Shown piece by piece: positions 9,194 to 18,586 of a stretch of 24,068 nt of DNA (position 1 is the first letter of the stretch; each line of letters begins with the position of its first letter). This stretch comes from an uncultured Porphyromonadaceae bacterium (lineage in GTDB: Bacteria > Bacteroidota > Bacteroidia > Bacteroidales > Muribaculaceae). The stretch is taken from NCBI GenBank assembly GCA_902462525.1, contig CABQCA010000018.1:1-24068 (forward strand). Reading direction: 5' to 3'. Made by a program: the position numbers and the translations under genes. The notes under the pieces were generated by a model that saw only the letters and a program-made list of their open reading frames with translations, was not told the DNA's origin and searched no databases.

Positions 9194-10510
9194 TTAATCG
9201 CGACGGAAAATGTCGCGGGTGTAAACTTTAGCGACAACATCGTCGAGGCAACGGTCGTATCTGTTTGCTATAATGGCTTCTGAGAGTTTTTTGAAGCGGG
9301 CAAGGTCGTTCACCACCAGGCTACCGAAGAAAGTTGTCCCGTCGGGCAGCGACGGTTCGTAGATAATCACGCGCGCTCCTTTGGCTTTTATGCGCTTCAT
9401 AACTCCCTGAATGCTGCTGTGTCGGAAATTGTCGCTGTTGCTTTTCATTGTGAGGCGATAGACGCCTATAGTGCAGTCGCCTTCGGGCACCGTGCCGAAG
9501 CTGTTCGAGTTGGAGTAAGCATAGTATCCTGCGAGACGAAGCACCTGATCGGCGATGAAATCTTTTCGGGTGCGATTACTTTCCACGATAGCGCTTATCA
9601 TGTTCTGCGGTACATCGCTGTAGTTTGCCAGAAGCTGTTTGGAGTCTTTTGGCAGGCAGTAGCCGCCATAGCCGAACGACGGATTGTTGTAGTGCGAGCC
9701 TATTCGGGGGTCGAGACCGACACCCTCGATTATTGCGCGCGAATCAAGGCCCTTGATTTCGGCGTATGTGTCGAGTTCGTTGAAGTAGCTCACACGTAGG
9801 GCGAGATATGTATTGGCGAAGAGTTTCACAGCTTCGGCCTCCTTGATGCCCATATATAATGTGGGGATGTCCTGCTTTATTGCGCCCTGCTGAAGAAGTG
9901 CTACAAAAGTACGGGCGGCATCTTCGAGACGGCCCAGATCTGTCATGGTAGCGATGGCGGCGTTCTCTGCTGCCGATTCCGGCAATGGTGCTATCTGTGG
10001 TATGCCGGCGATGATGCGCGATGGGAAGAGGTTGTCGTAAAGAGCTTTGCTTTCGCGCAGAAACTCGGGAAAAAACAGAAGGTTCAGCTGCGATTTGCCC
10101 TCAGAAGCATATCGTGCGTACAAGGAACGGCAGTATCCTACCGGGATTGTAGATTTTATGACAATTACAGCCGAAGGATTGATGCTCAGCACAAGATCGA
10201 TAACATCTTCGATATTATGTGTGTCGAAGTAGTTGCGCACGGGATCGTAGTTGGTGGGAGTGGCGATGACCACGAAGTCGGCGCCGGCGTATGCTGCCGC
10301 ACCGTCGAGAGTTGCGGTGAGATCGAGCTGTTTTTCAGCAAGGTATTTTTCGATGTACTCGTCTTTGACGGGTGAAATACGCCGGTTAAGCAAATCGACC
10401 TTTTCGGGAACGATGTCGACAGCCGTGATGTGATTGTGCTGAGCCAGTAGTACAGCGATGCTGAGTCCCACATAGCCTGTGCCCGCAACAGCAATATTGT
10501 ATCTTTTCAT
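9194..10510 (-). CDS. ugd: UDP-glucose 6-dehydrogenase
   Basis: Oxidises UDP-glucose to UDP-glucuronate with NAD+, supplying capsule and polysaccharide synthesis in the cytoplasm. The 438-residue product starts at ATG 10510 ([15 protein letters not shown]); a TTG at 10522 would add four residues and is less likely. The Rossmann motif GTGYVG is near residue 10, followed by [10 protein letters not shown] and [12 protein letters not shown]. The catalytic cysteine lies in [16 protein letters not shown], which closely follows the E. coli Ugd type, as does [15 protein letters not shown] after it. This separates it from the ManNAc dehydrogenases, though specificity for UDP-glucose is inferred. It diverges from yihY across a 107-base promoter region. 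Confidence 0.92.
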   Translation of the reverse strand: MKRYNIAVAGTGYVGLSIAVLLAQHNHITAVDIVPEKVDLLNRRISPVKDEYIEKYLAEKQLDLTATLDGAAAYAGADFVVIATPTNYDPVRNYFDTHNIEDVIDLVLSINPSAVIVIKSTIPVGYCRSLYARYASEGKSQLNLLFFPEFLRESKALYDNLFPSRIIAGIPQIAPLPESAAENAAIATMTDLGRLEDAARTFVALLQQGAIKQDIPTLYMGIKEAEAVKLFANTYLALRVSYFNELDTYAEIKGLDSRAIIEGVGLDPRIGSHYNNPSFGYGGYCLPKDSKQLLANYSDVPQNMISAIVESNRTRKDFIADQVLRLAGYYAYSNSNSFGTVPEGDCTIGVYRLTMKSNSDNFRHSSIQGVMKRIKAKGARVIIYEPSLPDGTTFFGSLVVNDLARFKKLSEAIIANRYDRCLDDVVAKVYTRDIFRRD

Positions 10511-10530
10511 AGTGTCTTTCAATAATGATG

Positions 10531-10538
10531 CAAAGGTA
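10531..10538 (-). promoter_or_regulatory. -7 box of ugd
   Basis: Minus-strand TACCTTTG fits TAnnTTTG exactly and lies 21 bases upstream of the chosen start codon. A clear -33 TTTG is not visible at the expected distance, so the promoter is less certain than the others. Confidence 0.5.
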
Positions 10539-10593
10539 CATCTTTTTTAGAATTTTTATGCAGCGGGGAACGTTTATTGCGGCCGAAATGTTG

Positions 10594-10601
10594 TAACTTT
10601 G
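10594..10601 (+). promoter_or_regulatory. -7 box of the yihY-family gene
   Basis: TAACTTTG is a perfect TAnnTTTG box; a TTT at 10573-10575 could serve as -33. The predicted start near 10607 leaves a leader of only about 11 bases. It is back to back with the ugd promoter. Confidence 0.6.
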
Positions 10602-10617
10602 AACCGTCAACTAAGTT

Positions 10618-11997
10618 ATGGGAAACGACAAGAGAACAAAACGGGAATCGCGATTCGATGCAATCGCTGCTAAGGCGCTGGGCCTGTGGCAATATTTCAA
10701 CAACGGCATATGGAGCGATACGCGCCGTAGCCTTTGGCTGAACATACTGCGCACGCTCAATCTTTCTATAAATTCGTTTCTCAGCCGCGACATTCAAAGT
10801 CGGGCATGTGCCATGACATACCGTACACTTCTCGCCGTAGTTCCGGCTCTTGCGCTGCTGCTGGCCATAGGCCGCGGTTTCGGGATGCAGACGGTTCTTG
10901 AGGACGAGCTTTTTCGCGTATTTCCCGCTCAGCGACAGGCTATAAGTTATGGAATCCGTTTTGTCGATTCGTATCTTCGGCAAAGTTCAGAGGGCATTTT
11001 TGTTGGTGTCGGCATAGCTTTTCTCCTATGGACCCTCATATCGCTGATAGGTAACATGGAGGACGATTTCAATCTCATCTGGGGTCAGACCGCGGGTCGC
11101 AGCATATGGCGCAAGATTACAGACTACACAGCGATGCTTCTCATTCTGCCGGTGCTGATGATATGCGGCAGCGGTATTTCACTGCTGCTGAGCTCCACTC
11201 TTGACTCTCTGTTTAATTTCGATTTCATGACACCTGTACTCACCGTAGTTTTTGAAGTCGCGTCGTGGGTTGTGACATGGCTTTTCTTTGCGGCTGTATA
11301 CAAACTGTTGCCCAACACGAAAGTCAAGATGCAGAATGCATTGATTTCAGGCGTGATAGCCGGCACCGGATTCATGGTGCTCCAATGGCTGTTCGTGTCA
11401 GGCACTCTCTATGTGACCAAATATAACGCCATTTACGGTTCTGTGGCCTTTGTTCCGCTGATGCTGCTGTGGATGCAGCTTACATGGGTGGTATGTCTCG
11501 CCGGTGCGGTGATATGCTATTCTTCGCAAAATGTGTTTGCTTTCAGCTTCGACCGTGAAGTTGCCTCAATCTCGCCAGGCTACCAGGCCAGGGCTATTCT
11601 CGCGGTTGCGACGATAGCCACACGTCGTTTCGTGGCCGACGGCGGTCCTGTGACAACCCGCGATTTTATGGAGGCCTATGACCTTCCGGCAAGAATGGTA
11701 ACTAACACGACCGACCTCCTTTTTCGTGCCGGTGTGCTTGCAAAAGTGCTTTTACCCAATCACAAGGACGTGTACGGGTATCAATTATCGGTCGATCCGT
11801 CGACATTTACCGTCGGTATGCTTGCCCGAAGGATAAACGGCGTAGGCTCGTCGCAGTTTGTTCCTTATTTCGACTCCAACTTTCGGGGAGTGGAAGAAAC
11901 CGCATCGGTTCTCGAAAAGAATTTTTTCGAGTGTGCCGACGCCATGCTCATAAAAGATATTCAAATATCAGACAAAGAATTACAACATTCAATTTAA
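10618..11997 (+). CDS. YihY/BrkB family inner-membrane protein
   Basis: A 459-residue multi-pass membrane protein of the YihY/BrkB family (older files call these ribonuclease BN, which is a known misannotation). After a soluble N-terminal stretch come the family signature [23 protein letters not shown] (in two parts, residues about 63-85) and about six hydrophobic segments to roughly residue 300, with the typical NLIWG and [16 protein letters not shown] near the end of the membrane part. The C-terminal about 150 residues are soluble and look like the winged-helix tail found in longer family members. Molecular function is unknown; transport or envelope roles have been proposed for the family. 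ridA follows after 11 bases and is probably cotranscribed. Confidence 0.88.
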   Translation: MGNDKRTKRESRFDAIAAKALGLWQYFNNGIWSDTRRSLWLNILRTLNLSINSFLSRDIQSRACAMTYRTLLAVVPALALLLAIGRGFGMQTVLEDELFRVFPAQRQAISYGIRFVDSYLRQSSEGIFVGVGIAFLLWTLISLIGNMEDDFNLIWGQTAGRSIWRKITDYTAMLLILPVLMICGSGISLLLSSTLDSLFNFDFMTPVLTVVFEVASWVVTWLFFAAVYKLLPNTKVKMQNALISGVIAGTGFMVLQWLFVSGTLYVTKYNAIYGSVAFVPLMLLWMQLTWVVCLAGAVICYSSQNVFAFSFDREVASISPGYQARAILAVATIATRRFVADGGPVTTRDFMEAYDLPARMVTNTTDLLFRAGVLAKVLLPNHKDVYGYQLSVDPSTFTVGMLARRINGVGSSQFVPYFDSNFRGVEETASVLEKNFFECADAMLIKDIQISDKELQHSI

Positions 11998-12008
11998 TCT
12001 CTATTACA

Positions 12009-12383
12009 ATGAAAAAGGTAATTGCAACAAGCGCCGCCCCCGGTGCTATCGGCCCCTACAGCCAGGCCATCGACACTGGTTCGTTCGTGTATGCCTCCGG
12101 TCAGATTCCTATCAATCCGGCCACAGGCGAAATTCCTGAAGGTATTACGGCCCAGACGAAGCAGTCGCTCGCCAACGTGTGCGCTATCCTCGAGGCTGCA
12201 GGCCTGAGCGTCGACAATGTAGTCAAGACCACCGTTTTCCTCTCAGATATGGCTAACTTCGGGCCGATGAATGAGGTTTACGGCACTATCTTTACCGAGC
12301 CTTATCCGGCACGTTCGGCAGTTGCTGTCCGCGAGTTACCCAAGGGCGTACTCGTTGAAATCGAAGTTATCGCCGTTCGTTAA
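12009..12383 (+). CDS. ridA: RidA family enamine/imine deaminase
   Basis: Hydrolyses reactive enamine and imine intermediates such as 2-aminoacrylate, formed by PLP enzymes, to ketoacids and ammonia. The product is 124 residues from ATG 12009 ([20 protein letters not shown]), the standard length and start; a longer in-frame extension to 11931 lies inside yihY and is not part of the gene. The family signatures are [16 protein letters not shown] and the C-terminal [19 protein letters not shown] with the substrate-binding arginine. It forms trimers in the cytoplasm. It follows yihY at 11 bases, so both likely share a promoter. Confidence 0.97.
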   Translation: MKKVIATSAAPGAIGPYSQAIDTGSFVYASGQIPINPATGEIPEGITAQTKQSLANVCAILEAAGLSVDNVVKTTVFLSDMANFGPMNEVYGTIFTEPYPARSAVAVRELPKGVLVEIEVIAVR

Positions 12384-12386
12384 TTG

Positions 12387-12419
12387 CGGTCTTTTTCAGC
12401 TTTTCCTCCGAAAAGACCG
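12387..12419. terminator. Hairpin downstream of ridA
   Basis: Perfect 9-bp arms CGGTCTTTT (12387-12395) and AAAAGACCG (12411-12419) around a 15-base loop, 3 bases past the ridA stop. The plus-strand tail is GAAAAATAG and not T-rich, so intrinsic termination is doubtful; it may stabilise the 3' end of the message. Confidence 0.4.
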
Positions 12420-12493
12420 GAAAAATAGCGAAGTCAAACAAACCATTTGGCTTTTCGTGTGTCTTAAATTATATAACTAATATTAAATAAGCT

Positions 12494-13207
12494 ATGGAAC
12501 TAAAAAACATACTGAAAGTATCGTGTATAGCCCTTCTTGGCATGAGCCTTCTCGTAGGCGAAACTTCTTGTTCGTCGATGACGCAGACCGGTAAAGGCGC
12601 ACTCATCGGCGGCGGCGGCGGTGCTGCTCTCGGCGCTGGCCTCGGTGCAATCATCGGCGGCGGCAAAGGTGCCGGCATAGGAAGTGCTATCGGTGCTGCT
12701 GTAGGAGCCGGCGCTGGCGCGCTCATCGGCAAGAAGATGGACAAGCAGCAGGCCGAACTACAGCAGCAGCTTGGCGATCAGGCCAAAGTAGAGCAGACCA
12801 CCGACCAAAATGGCCTTCAGGCAATTAAGGTGACATTCGATGGCGGTATCCTTTTCCCCACAGGAAAATACACTCTTAACTCCCAGGCACAGGCCGATCT
12901 CAGCCGTTTCGCTGCTTCGCTTAAGAGTAACCCTGAAACAAACGTCCAGATCTACGGCTTTACAGACAATACCGGTTCATTCGCAGTGAATCAAAAACTG
13001 TCGGGCGAACGTGCCGGTGCTGTAGCAAGCTATCTGGTCAACAGTGGAGTGTCTCCTACACGTATTACATCCGAAGGTATCCCGATGGCTGACTATGTGG
13101 CCTCTAACGATACTCCTGCCGGACGTGCGCAGAACCGTCGTGTGGAAATCTATATCACGGCCAACAAGCAGATGATTCAGCAGGCCGAAGCCGGAACTCT
13201 TCAGTAA
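12494..13207 (+). CDS. Glycine-zipper OmpA-like lipoprotein
   Basis: A 237-residue envelope protein. Residues 1-25 form a lipoprotein signal with a relaxed lipobox ending at C26 (ETSC-SS). Residues about 33-75 are a glycine zipper (GALIGGGGGAALGAGLGA and further repeats) that can insert in or span the membrane. A short Q-rich helix leads into an OmpA-type peptidoglycan-binding domain (about 105-222) with the hallmark FTDNTGS, NQKLSGERAGAV and GRAQNRRVEI segments. The layout matches YiaD-like lipoproteins that tie the outer membrane to peptidoglycan. No acidic surface-export signal follows the cysteine, so a periplasm-facing position is inferred. A strong hairpin follows the gene. Confidence 0.93.
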   Translation: MELKNILKVSCIALLGMSLLVGETSCSSMTQTGKGALIGGGGGAALGAGLGAIIGGGKGAGIGSAIGAAVGAGAGALIGKKMDKQQAELQQQLGDQAKVEQTTDQNGLQAIKVTFDGGILFPTGKYTLNSQAQADLSRFAASLKSNPETNVQIYGFTDNTGSFAVNQKLSGERAGAVASYLVNSGVSPTRITSEGIPMADYVASNDTPAGRAQNRRVEIYITANKQMIQQAEAGTLQ

Positions 13208-13233
13208 GTCTTTTCTCTTTAACAGAAATAATT

Positions 13234-13275
13234 ATCCCGCGCATTACAGTCTGTTTTGGCTGTGATGCGCGGGAT
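13234..13275 (+). terminator. Strong hairpin terminator after the OmpA-like gene
   Basis: A 16-bp stem (13234-13249 with 13260-13275) with one G-T wobble and a 10-base loop. The tail ATTTGCATGTTT is only moderately T-rich. It ends two bases before the -33 element of the next promoter. Confidence 0.7.
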
Positions 13276-13276
13276 A

Positions 13277-13308
13277 TTTGCATGTTTGGGAATGATTTCG
13301 TATCTTTG
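13277..13308 (+). promoter_or_regulatory. Bacteroidota promoter of the surface protein operon
   Basis: TTTG (13277-13280), exactly 20 bases, then TATCTTTG (13301-13308), a full match to the consensus. Predicted start near 13314, leader about 18 bases. It probably drives the surface protein, lytic transglycosylase and perhaps uvrA. Confidence 0.75.
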
Positions 13309-13331
13309 TATGATTTAACCATACGATTTCT

Positions 13332-14669
13332 ATGACGATACGAATATACGCGGTCCTTGTAGGGCTGATGTCTTTTTCGGGTTTATCTGCTCTTGATTTT
13401 ACGGGGCTTTCGCATACTGTGATTGAGGACCGGCCGGAGTCGTCGACAGGTCTTGAGACGGTGTACGTGCTCGAATCCGGTGTCGGTGTCACTGTGGGAT
13501 ATACGAGCAGGACGACCGACGTACGCTGGTACCGGTTCAGCAATCTCGGGGGGGCCTATGCAGAGGAAATGACCCCTATACGCGACGGCGACCGCTGGAG
13601 TGTTTCTTTCGGAGGTGAAGACACCGGTTACATCATTGAGGACGGAACAGAACGTCACTGCTACTGGATTGTCAACTATGCCAATCACCGGCTTGACGTT
13701 GAAGCCCTGACGGCGACTCCGGCCGAAGATTGCGGACGCACACTTCTTACTGTCGACGGTGATGCAGAGCCAATCTCTTACTACAATATCAACGGACGCC
13801 GCATGGAGCTTTCCCGCCGGTTGCGTATATCCTACAATACCCTGCGGTTCGATGAATCATCGTTTGTCTATGTAGCGGAACGAGAGGAAATAGAGCTTGC
13901 CGGCATATCGGGCGTTACGGCTATTACGGCGCCTTTATGCAACACCACATTCACTCTTGAAGGCGACTGCTTTTTAGAAGCCTGGGACGAGGGTGTGAGC
14001 GTGGAAAGCGCGTCCTACACCACTACGGCAGTAGAGGCTGAAAGCCGTGCCGAAAATCTGACCGAAAAGGCCGACAACGAGCAGGGGGATGGCGACAGCG
14101 GGACGCTCGGAGGCAGTGCTCCGTGCACAATCCGCTTCGAAGCAGCAGTTACCGATGCCGGCATCTTCACAGAATGGCAGATTTCGCGGACTGAAGAGTT
14201 TGAAATCCTCGAAAACAGCTACCGCGAACTCGAGTTTGAGTACACTTTCACAGAAAGCGGCAAAACATATGTCCGTTTCCTTACCAACAATGCCGACGGC
14301 ACATGCGAGTTTGCCGGAACGACCTACGAAATCTTCATCGGCGAATCGAAACTTGATATTCCCAATGCATTCTCTCCGCAGGCCTCGCCGGGCGTGAACG
14401 ACGAATGGAAGGTGAGTTACAAGTCGCTCGTTCGTTATGAGTGCCACATTTTCAACCGATGGGGCAAATGCCTTTTTTCTTCTACAAATCCAGCCGAGGG
14501 CTGGGACGGAAAATCGGGCGGCAAATATGTGCCGGCCGGAGTCTATTATTATGTAATAAAAGCTAAAGGTTCTGACGGCGTGAACTATGACCGCGCCGGC
14601 GACATTAATATTGTGAACTTCACAGGCTCGGGGACATCCTCGGGCGGTACAGATACAGAAACAGAATGA
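13332..14669 (+). CDS. Surface protein with CHU_C/gliding-type T9SS sorting domain
   Basis: A 445-residue exported protein. A signal peptide covers residues 1-20 (core YAVLVGLMSFSGLSA). The middle is beta-rich with Ig-like character and several cysteines, and has no recognised enzyme motif. The last about 95 residues, from LDIPNAFSPQASPGVNDEW through FNRWGKCLF, GWDGK and VPAGVYYYVIKAKG, are the gliding-motility-associated C-terminal (CHU_C) domain, which directs type B secretion by the type IX system. The protein is therefore predicted to reach the cell surface. Its stop overlaps the start of the next gene in ATGA. Its function is unknown. Confidence 0.88.
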   Translation: MTIRIYAVLVGLMSFSGLSALDFTGLSHTVIEDRPESSTGLETVYVLESGVGVTVGYTSRTTDVRWYRFSNLGGAYAEEMTPIRDGDRWSVSFGGEDTGYIIEDGTERHCYWIVNYANHRLDVEALTATPAEDCGRTLLTVDGDAEPISYYNINGRRMELSRRLRISYNTLRFDESSFVYVAEREEIELAGISGVTAITAPLCNTTFTLEGDCFLEAWDEGVSVESASYTTTAVEAESRAENLTEKADNEQGDGDSGTLGGSAPCTIRFEAAVTDAGIFTEWQISRTEEFEILENSYRELEFEYTFTESGKTYVRFLTNNADGTCEFAGTTYEIFIGESKLDIPNAFSPQASPGVNDEWKVSYKSLVRYECHIFNRWGKCLFSSTNPAEGWDGKSGGKYVPAGVYYYVIKAKGSDGVNYDRAGDINIVNFTGSGTSSGGTDTETE

Positions 14670-15604
14670 ACAGAAATATACTTATAACCGCTTTTGCCAT
14701 GCTTGCCATGGTTTCACTCTGCGTGAGCGCACAGCGCCGTCCGGTTGCTTTTTCCGATGTCTACTCCCCGCAGGTGCCCGAAAAGATGACACTCTGCGGC
14801 GAGACAATTGGCCTCGATCCGGTGGAACGATATGAACGTCTTGACCGAGAACTGGCTTCGGTGACCTATACTCACGGCACGACCATGCTTATTATAAAAC
14901 GTGCCAACCGATACTTTCCGGAAATGTCGAAGATACTGAAGGCCAACGGAATCCCTCAGGACATGCTTTATCTCGCGTGTGTGGAGAGTTCGCTTAATCC
15001 GAGGGCATATTCTCCGGCCAAAGCAGCGGGCTTCTGGCAATTTCTGGCTACTACGGCCAAGGAATACGGTCTGGAAGTGAACGATGAAGTCGATGAGCGC
15101 TATGACATTGAAAAGGCAACTGCCGCCGCTGCCCGCTATCTAAAAAAGGCATATGCCCGTTACGGCAACTGGCCTTCGGTGATGGCCGCGTACAACGGAG
15201 GCATGACCCGAATTTCAAACGAGCTCGACCGTCAGAACTCCGATACGTCACTCGATTTATATCTGGCCGAGGAAACGACACGTTATCCCTATAGAATCAT
15301 GGCCATGAAGATGGTGATGGAAAACGCCCCGGCCTATGGTTTTCACCTTCAGGACGATCAGCTTTATCAGCCCCGGAAATTCCGCATTGTCGAAGTGACA
15401 GGTTCTGTTGATGACTGGCCTGAATGGGCCGAAAAGCAAGGAATAAACTATTCGACGCTCCGCGAGGAAAACCCGTGGATACGTTCTAAAAAGCTTACCA
15501 ACAAAACCGGTAAAACATACAAAGTCCGGATTCCGCTGCCGGAGTCGCTTTCGCGACGTTCGGCCGGTGTGAAAACGTTCAATCCGGCATGGACCGATCG
15601 TTGA
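14666..15604 (+). CDS. Lytic transglycosylase (SLT, GH23-like, MltD type)
   Basis: Cleaves peptidoglycan glycan strands to 1,6-anhydro muropeptides in the periplasm. The 312-residue product has a signal peptide (1-22, cleavage near VSAQ) and a lysozyme-like SLT domain: the catalytic glutamate is in [14 protein letters not shown], followed by [17 protein letters not shown], the helix [13 protein letters not shown] and [11 protein letters not shown]. The C-terminal about 60 residues ([13 protein letters not shown], then [10 protein letters not shown]) resemble one degenerate LysM-like unit. The start ATG overlaps the upstream stop (ATGA), implying translational coupling to the surface protein gene. 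uvrA begins 13 bases after its stop. Confidence 0.93.
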   Translation: MNRNILITAFAMLAMVSLCVSAQRRPVAFSDVYSPQVPEKMTLCGETIGLDPVERYERLDRELASVTYTHGTTMLIIKRANRYFPEMSKILKANGIPQDMLYLACVESSLNPRAYSPAKAAGFWQFLATTAKEYGLEVNDEVDERYDIEKATAAAARYLKKAYARYGNWPSVMAAYNGGMTRISNELDRQNSDTSLDLYLAEETTRYPYRIMAMKMVMENAPAYGFHLQDDQLYQPRKFRIVEVTGSVDDWPEWAEKQGINYSTLREENPWIRSKKLTNKTGKTYKVRIPLPESLSRRSAGVKTFNPAWTDR

Positions 15605-15617
15605 AAGGACAATTGAA

Positions 15618-18482
15618 ATGACAATAGACAAGGACAATAAGGTAAATAATGATATCAACGACGCTCCCGATACTATCGACGGCACCGGAAGCATAACAGT
15701 TATCGGTGCAAGGGTCAACAACCTCAAAAACATTGATGTTGAAATTCCGCACAACAAACTCACTGTCATAACCGGGCTCAGTGGTTCGGGGAAATCGTCG
15801 CTTGCCTTCGATACTATTTTTGCTGAAGGTCAGCGCCGCTACATAGAAACCTTTTCGGCATATGCACGCAATATGCTTGGCAATCTGGAACGTCCCGATG
15901 TTGACCATATAGGCGGTCTTTGTCCGGTAATTGCAATAGAACAGAAGACCATAAACCGCAATCCGCGAAGTACTATCGGCACGACAACTGAAATCTACGA
16001 TTTTCTGCGTCTGCTATATGCCCGTGCAGGTCATGCCCGCAGCTATCTCTCGGGTGAAGAAATGGTGAAATACACCGACGAGAAGATTGTCGACCTGATA
16101 CTCAGTAGGTTTAATGGCCGGAAAATCTATATTCTCGCTCCCCTTGTTAAGAACCGTAAGGGCCACTACCGTGAGCTTTTCGAACAACTGGTGAAGAAGG
16201 GCTTTCTGCGAGTGCGTGTCGACGGTGTACTGAGTGAGATAACCCCCGGTATGCGTCTCGACCGCTACCGTAACCATAGTATCGAGCTTGTTGTCGATCG
16301 TCTGGCTGTGAGCGACAAAGACCGTGAGCGGCTGCATGCCTCAGTGGAAAATGCTCTTGTTCAAGGCGATAAGGAACTGATGGTCTACGATGTCGTTGAC
16401 GACAAGGTGTCGTACTTCAGCAAGGAACTCATGGACCCATCGACCGGTATCTCATATCACGATCCTGCACCCCACAATTTCTCGTTCAACTCTCCTCAAG
16501 GAGCTTGTCCATGCTGCAAAGGTCTGGGCTATGTCAATATAATAGACCGTTCAAAAATAGTGCCCGACGAGAAACTGTCGATAGCCAAAGGGGCTCTTGT
16601 ACCTCTTGGAAAATATAAGGATACTGTAATTTTCATGCAGATACGGGCTATCCTCGAACGTCACGGCTTCACTATAGACATCCCTTTCAAGGATATTTCA
16701 GAAGAGGCCATCGACGAAATTTTCAACGGCACTACTTCGGTGCCCCGGCTCAAGGACAACACCACCTCGACATTCGATTTCTTCCGTACTTTCGACGGTA
16801 TCGTGAAATATATCGAGATGTCACAGGACGATGATGCCGGCTATCAGTCGAAAAAGTGGAGCGGTCAGTTCTTCACACGTTGCACATGTCCCGAATGTAA
16901 CGGTGACCGCCTCAATCGCGAGGCTCTTCACTTTTTCGTAGATAACAGAAATATCGCAGATCTTTGCCGTCTTGATATAGAGGAGCTTTACCAATGGTCG
17001 ACAAAGGTTCTCGACCGGCTTGACGAACGTGACCGTCAGATAGCTGTCGAGATCATCAAGGAAATATCAGTGCGGCTGAAGTTTCTTGTCGACGTCGGCC
17101 TCGGATACCTTCAGCTCAACCGAGCGTCGGCCACTCTGTCTGGCGGCGAAAGCCAGCGCATACGTCTTGCCACACAGCTTGGCTCGGATCTTGTGAATGT
17201 ACTTTATATCCTCGACGAACCGAGTATAGGTCTACATCAGCGTGACAATCATCGGCTTATCCGTTCGCTTGAACGGCTTCGAGACGCTTCGAACACTGTT
17301 GTCGTTGTGGAGCATGACCGCGACATCATGCTTCAGGCCGACTATGTGGTCGACATCGGTCCAGGTGCCGGCCGCAAGGGAGGCAACGTCGTATTTGCCG
17401 GCACTCCTGCCGAAATGCTCGGAACCGATACCGTGACAGCACGCTATCTCAACGGTACAGAAAAACTGCCGATACCGGCCGAGCGCCGTAAGGGTAACGG
17501 GAAAAAGCTTGTAATACACGGGTGTACAGGTCATAATCTTAAGAATGTAGACTTCGAATTGCCGTTGGGCACGCTCACTGTAGTGGCGGGCGTTTCGGGA
17601 AGTGGCAAATCGTCGCTCGTCAACGGAACGTTGCAGCCCATATTGTCGCAGAAGTTCTATCATTCTATTACGGAGCCGCTTCCTTATGCCTCGATAGAGG
17701 GAATCGAGAATATCGACAAGATAGTCACTGTCGATCAGTCGCCTCTCGGGCGGACGCCTCGCTCAAATCCGGCTACGTATACCGGAGTGTTCACCGACAT
17801 TCGAAATCTGTTTGTCAATCTTCCCGAAGCGAAGATTCGCGGCTACAAGCCCGGGCGGTTCTCATTCAATGTGGCCGGCGGACGGTGCGAAGTCTGTAAG
17901 GGCAACGGCTACAAGACCATAGAAATGAACTTCCTGCCCGATGTGCTGGTACCTTGCGAGGAATGTCACGGTCGCCGCTACAACCGCGAGACTTTGGAAG
18001 TGAGATTCAAAGGCAAGTCGGTGTCCGATGTGCTTGACATGACGATCAACCAGGCCGTGGAATTTTTCGCCGGTGTACCGTCGATTCTCAAAAAGATAAA
18101 AGTACTGCAAGATATAGGCCTCGGCTATATAAAGCTGGGTCAGCCGTCGTCGACACTCTCGGGTGGCGAGAACCAGCGTGTCAAGCTTGCCACCGAGCTT
18201 GCCAAACGCGATACAGGTAATACACTATTTGTCCTCGACGAACCCACCACAGGTCTGCATTTCGACGATATACGGACGCTCATGACTATTCTCGAACGAC
18301 TTGTCGAGCGGGGCAACACCGTCCTTGTAATCGAGCACAACACCGATGTCATCAATATGGCCGACCATGTGGTTGATATGGGCCCCGACGGCGGTGCCGG
18401 AGGTGGCCGGATAATAGCAGCCGGCACTCCCGAAGAAGTCGCGGCTGGCGATTCGCCTACAGCTCCCTATATCGGCCATTGA
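15618..18482 (+). CDS. uvrA: Excinuclease ABC subunit UvrA
   Basis: Damage-sensing ATPase of nucleotide excision repair; it loads UvrB at lesions. The 954-residue product carries two ABC modules: Walker A GLSGSGKS (residues 53-60) and GVSGSGKS (K664), with signatures LSGGES (507-512) and LSGGEN (847-852). The UvrB-interaction region follows [11 protein letters not shown]. The C-terminal zinc finger is intact ([12 protein letters not shown] and [10 protein letters not shown]). In the first zinc module only one pair is clear (CPCC, C297 and C300); where E. coli has a CPVC pair there is MDPSTG, so that finger looks degenerate, as I recall for related Bacteroidales sequences. A second uvrA may exist elsewhere in the genome. 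It lies 13 bases behind the transglycosylase gene. Confidence 0.96.
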   Translation: MTIDKDNKVNNDINDAPDTIDGTGSITVIGARVNNLKNIDVEIPHNKLTVITGLSGSGKSSLAFDTIFAEGQRRYIETFSAYARNMLGNLERPDVDHIGGLCPVIAIEQKTINRNPRSTIGTTTEIYDFLRLLYARAGHARSYLSGEEMVKYTDEKIVDLILSRFNGRKIYILAPLVKNRKGHYRELFEQLVKKGFLRVRVDGVLSEITPGMRLDRYRNHSIELVVDRLAVSDKDRERLHASVENALVQGDKELMVYDVVDDKVSYFSKELMDPSTGISYHDPAPHNFSFNSPQGACPCCKGLGYVNIIDRSKIVPDEKLSIAKGALVPLGKYKDTVIFMQIRAILERHGFTIDIPFKDISEEAIDEIFNGTTSVPRLKDNTTSTFDFFRTFDGIVKYIEMSQDDDAGYQSKKWSGQFFTRCTCPECNGDRLNREALHFFVDNRNIADLCRLDIEELYQWSTKVLDRLDERDRQIAVEIIKEISVRLKFLVDVGLGYLQLNRASATLSGGESQRIRLATQLGSDLVNVLYILDEPSIGLHQRDNHRLIRSLERLRDASNTVVVVEHDRDIMLQADYVVDIGPGAGRKGGNVVFAGTPAEMLGTDTVTARYLNGTEKLPIPAERRKGNGKKLVIHGCTGHNLKNVDFELPLGTLTVVAGVSGSGKSSLVNGTLQPILSQKFYHSITEPLPYASIEGIENIDKIVTVDQSPLGRTPRSNPATYTGVFTDIRNLFVNLPEAKIRGYKPGRFSFNVAGGRCEVCKGNGYKTIEMNFLPDVLVPCEECHGRRYNRETLEVRFKGKSVSDVLDMTINQAVEFFAGVPSILKKIKVLQDIGLGYIKLGQPSSTLSGGENQRVKLATELAKRDTGNTLFVLDEPTTGLHFDDIRTLMTILERLVERGNTVLVIEHNTDVINMADHVVDMGPDGGAGGGRIIAAGTPEEVAAGDSPTAPYIGH

Positions 18483-18586
18483 CCTTGTCATATCTTTTGA
18501 TAAATCGTCGATCACACCTTACTACCGAATCGCTGATTACCGCCGTGCCTGGCAATATTTCTCTTATCTCATAAAAGACTGAAATC

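Noticed and set aside
12600..12730. Tandem GGC-rich repeats as a possible DNA repeat element
   Set aside because: They are codons of the glycine zipper and follow the reading frame.
12469..12744. Proline/alanine-rich minus-strand frame
   Set aside because: It is the complement of the glycine-zipper codons of the OmpA-like lipoprotein.
18483..18586. Possible promoter TATCTTTTG for the DUF262 operon
   Set aside because: It carries one T too many for TAnnTTTG and no -33 TTTG lies at the right distance; left unannotated.
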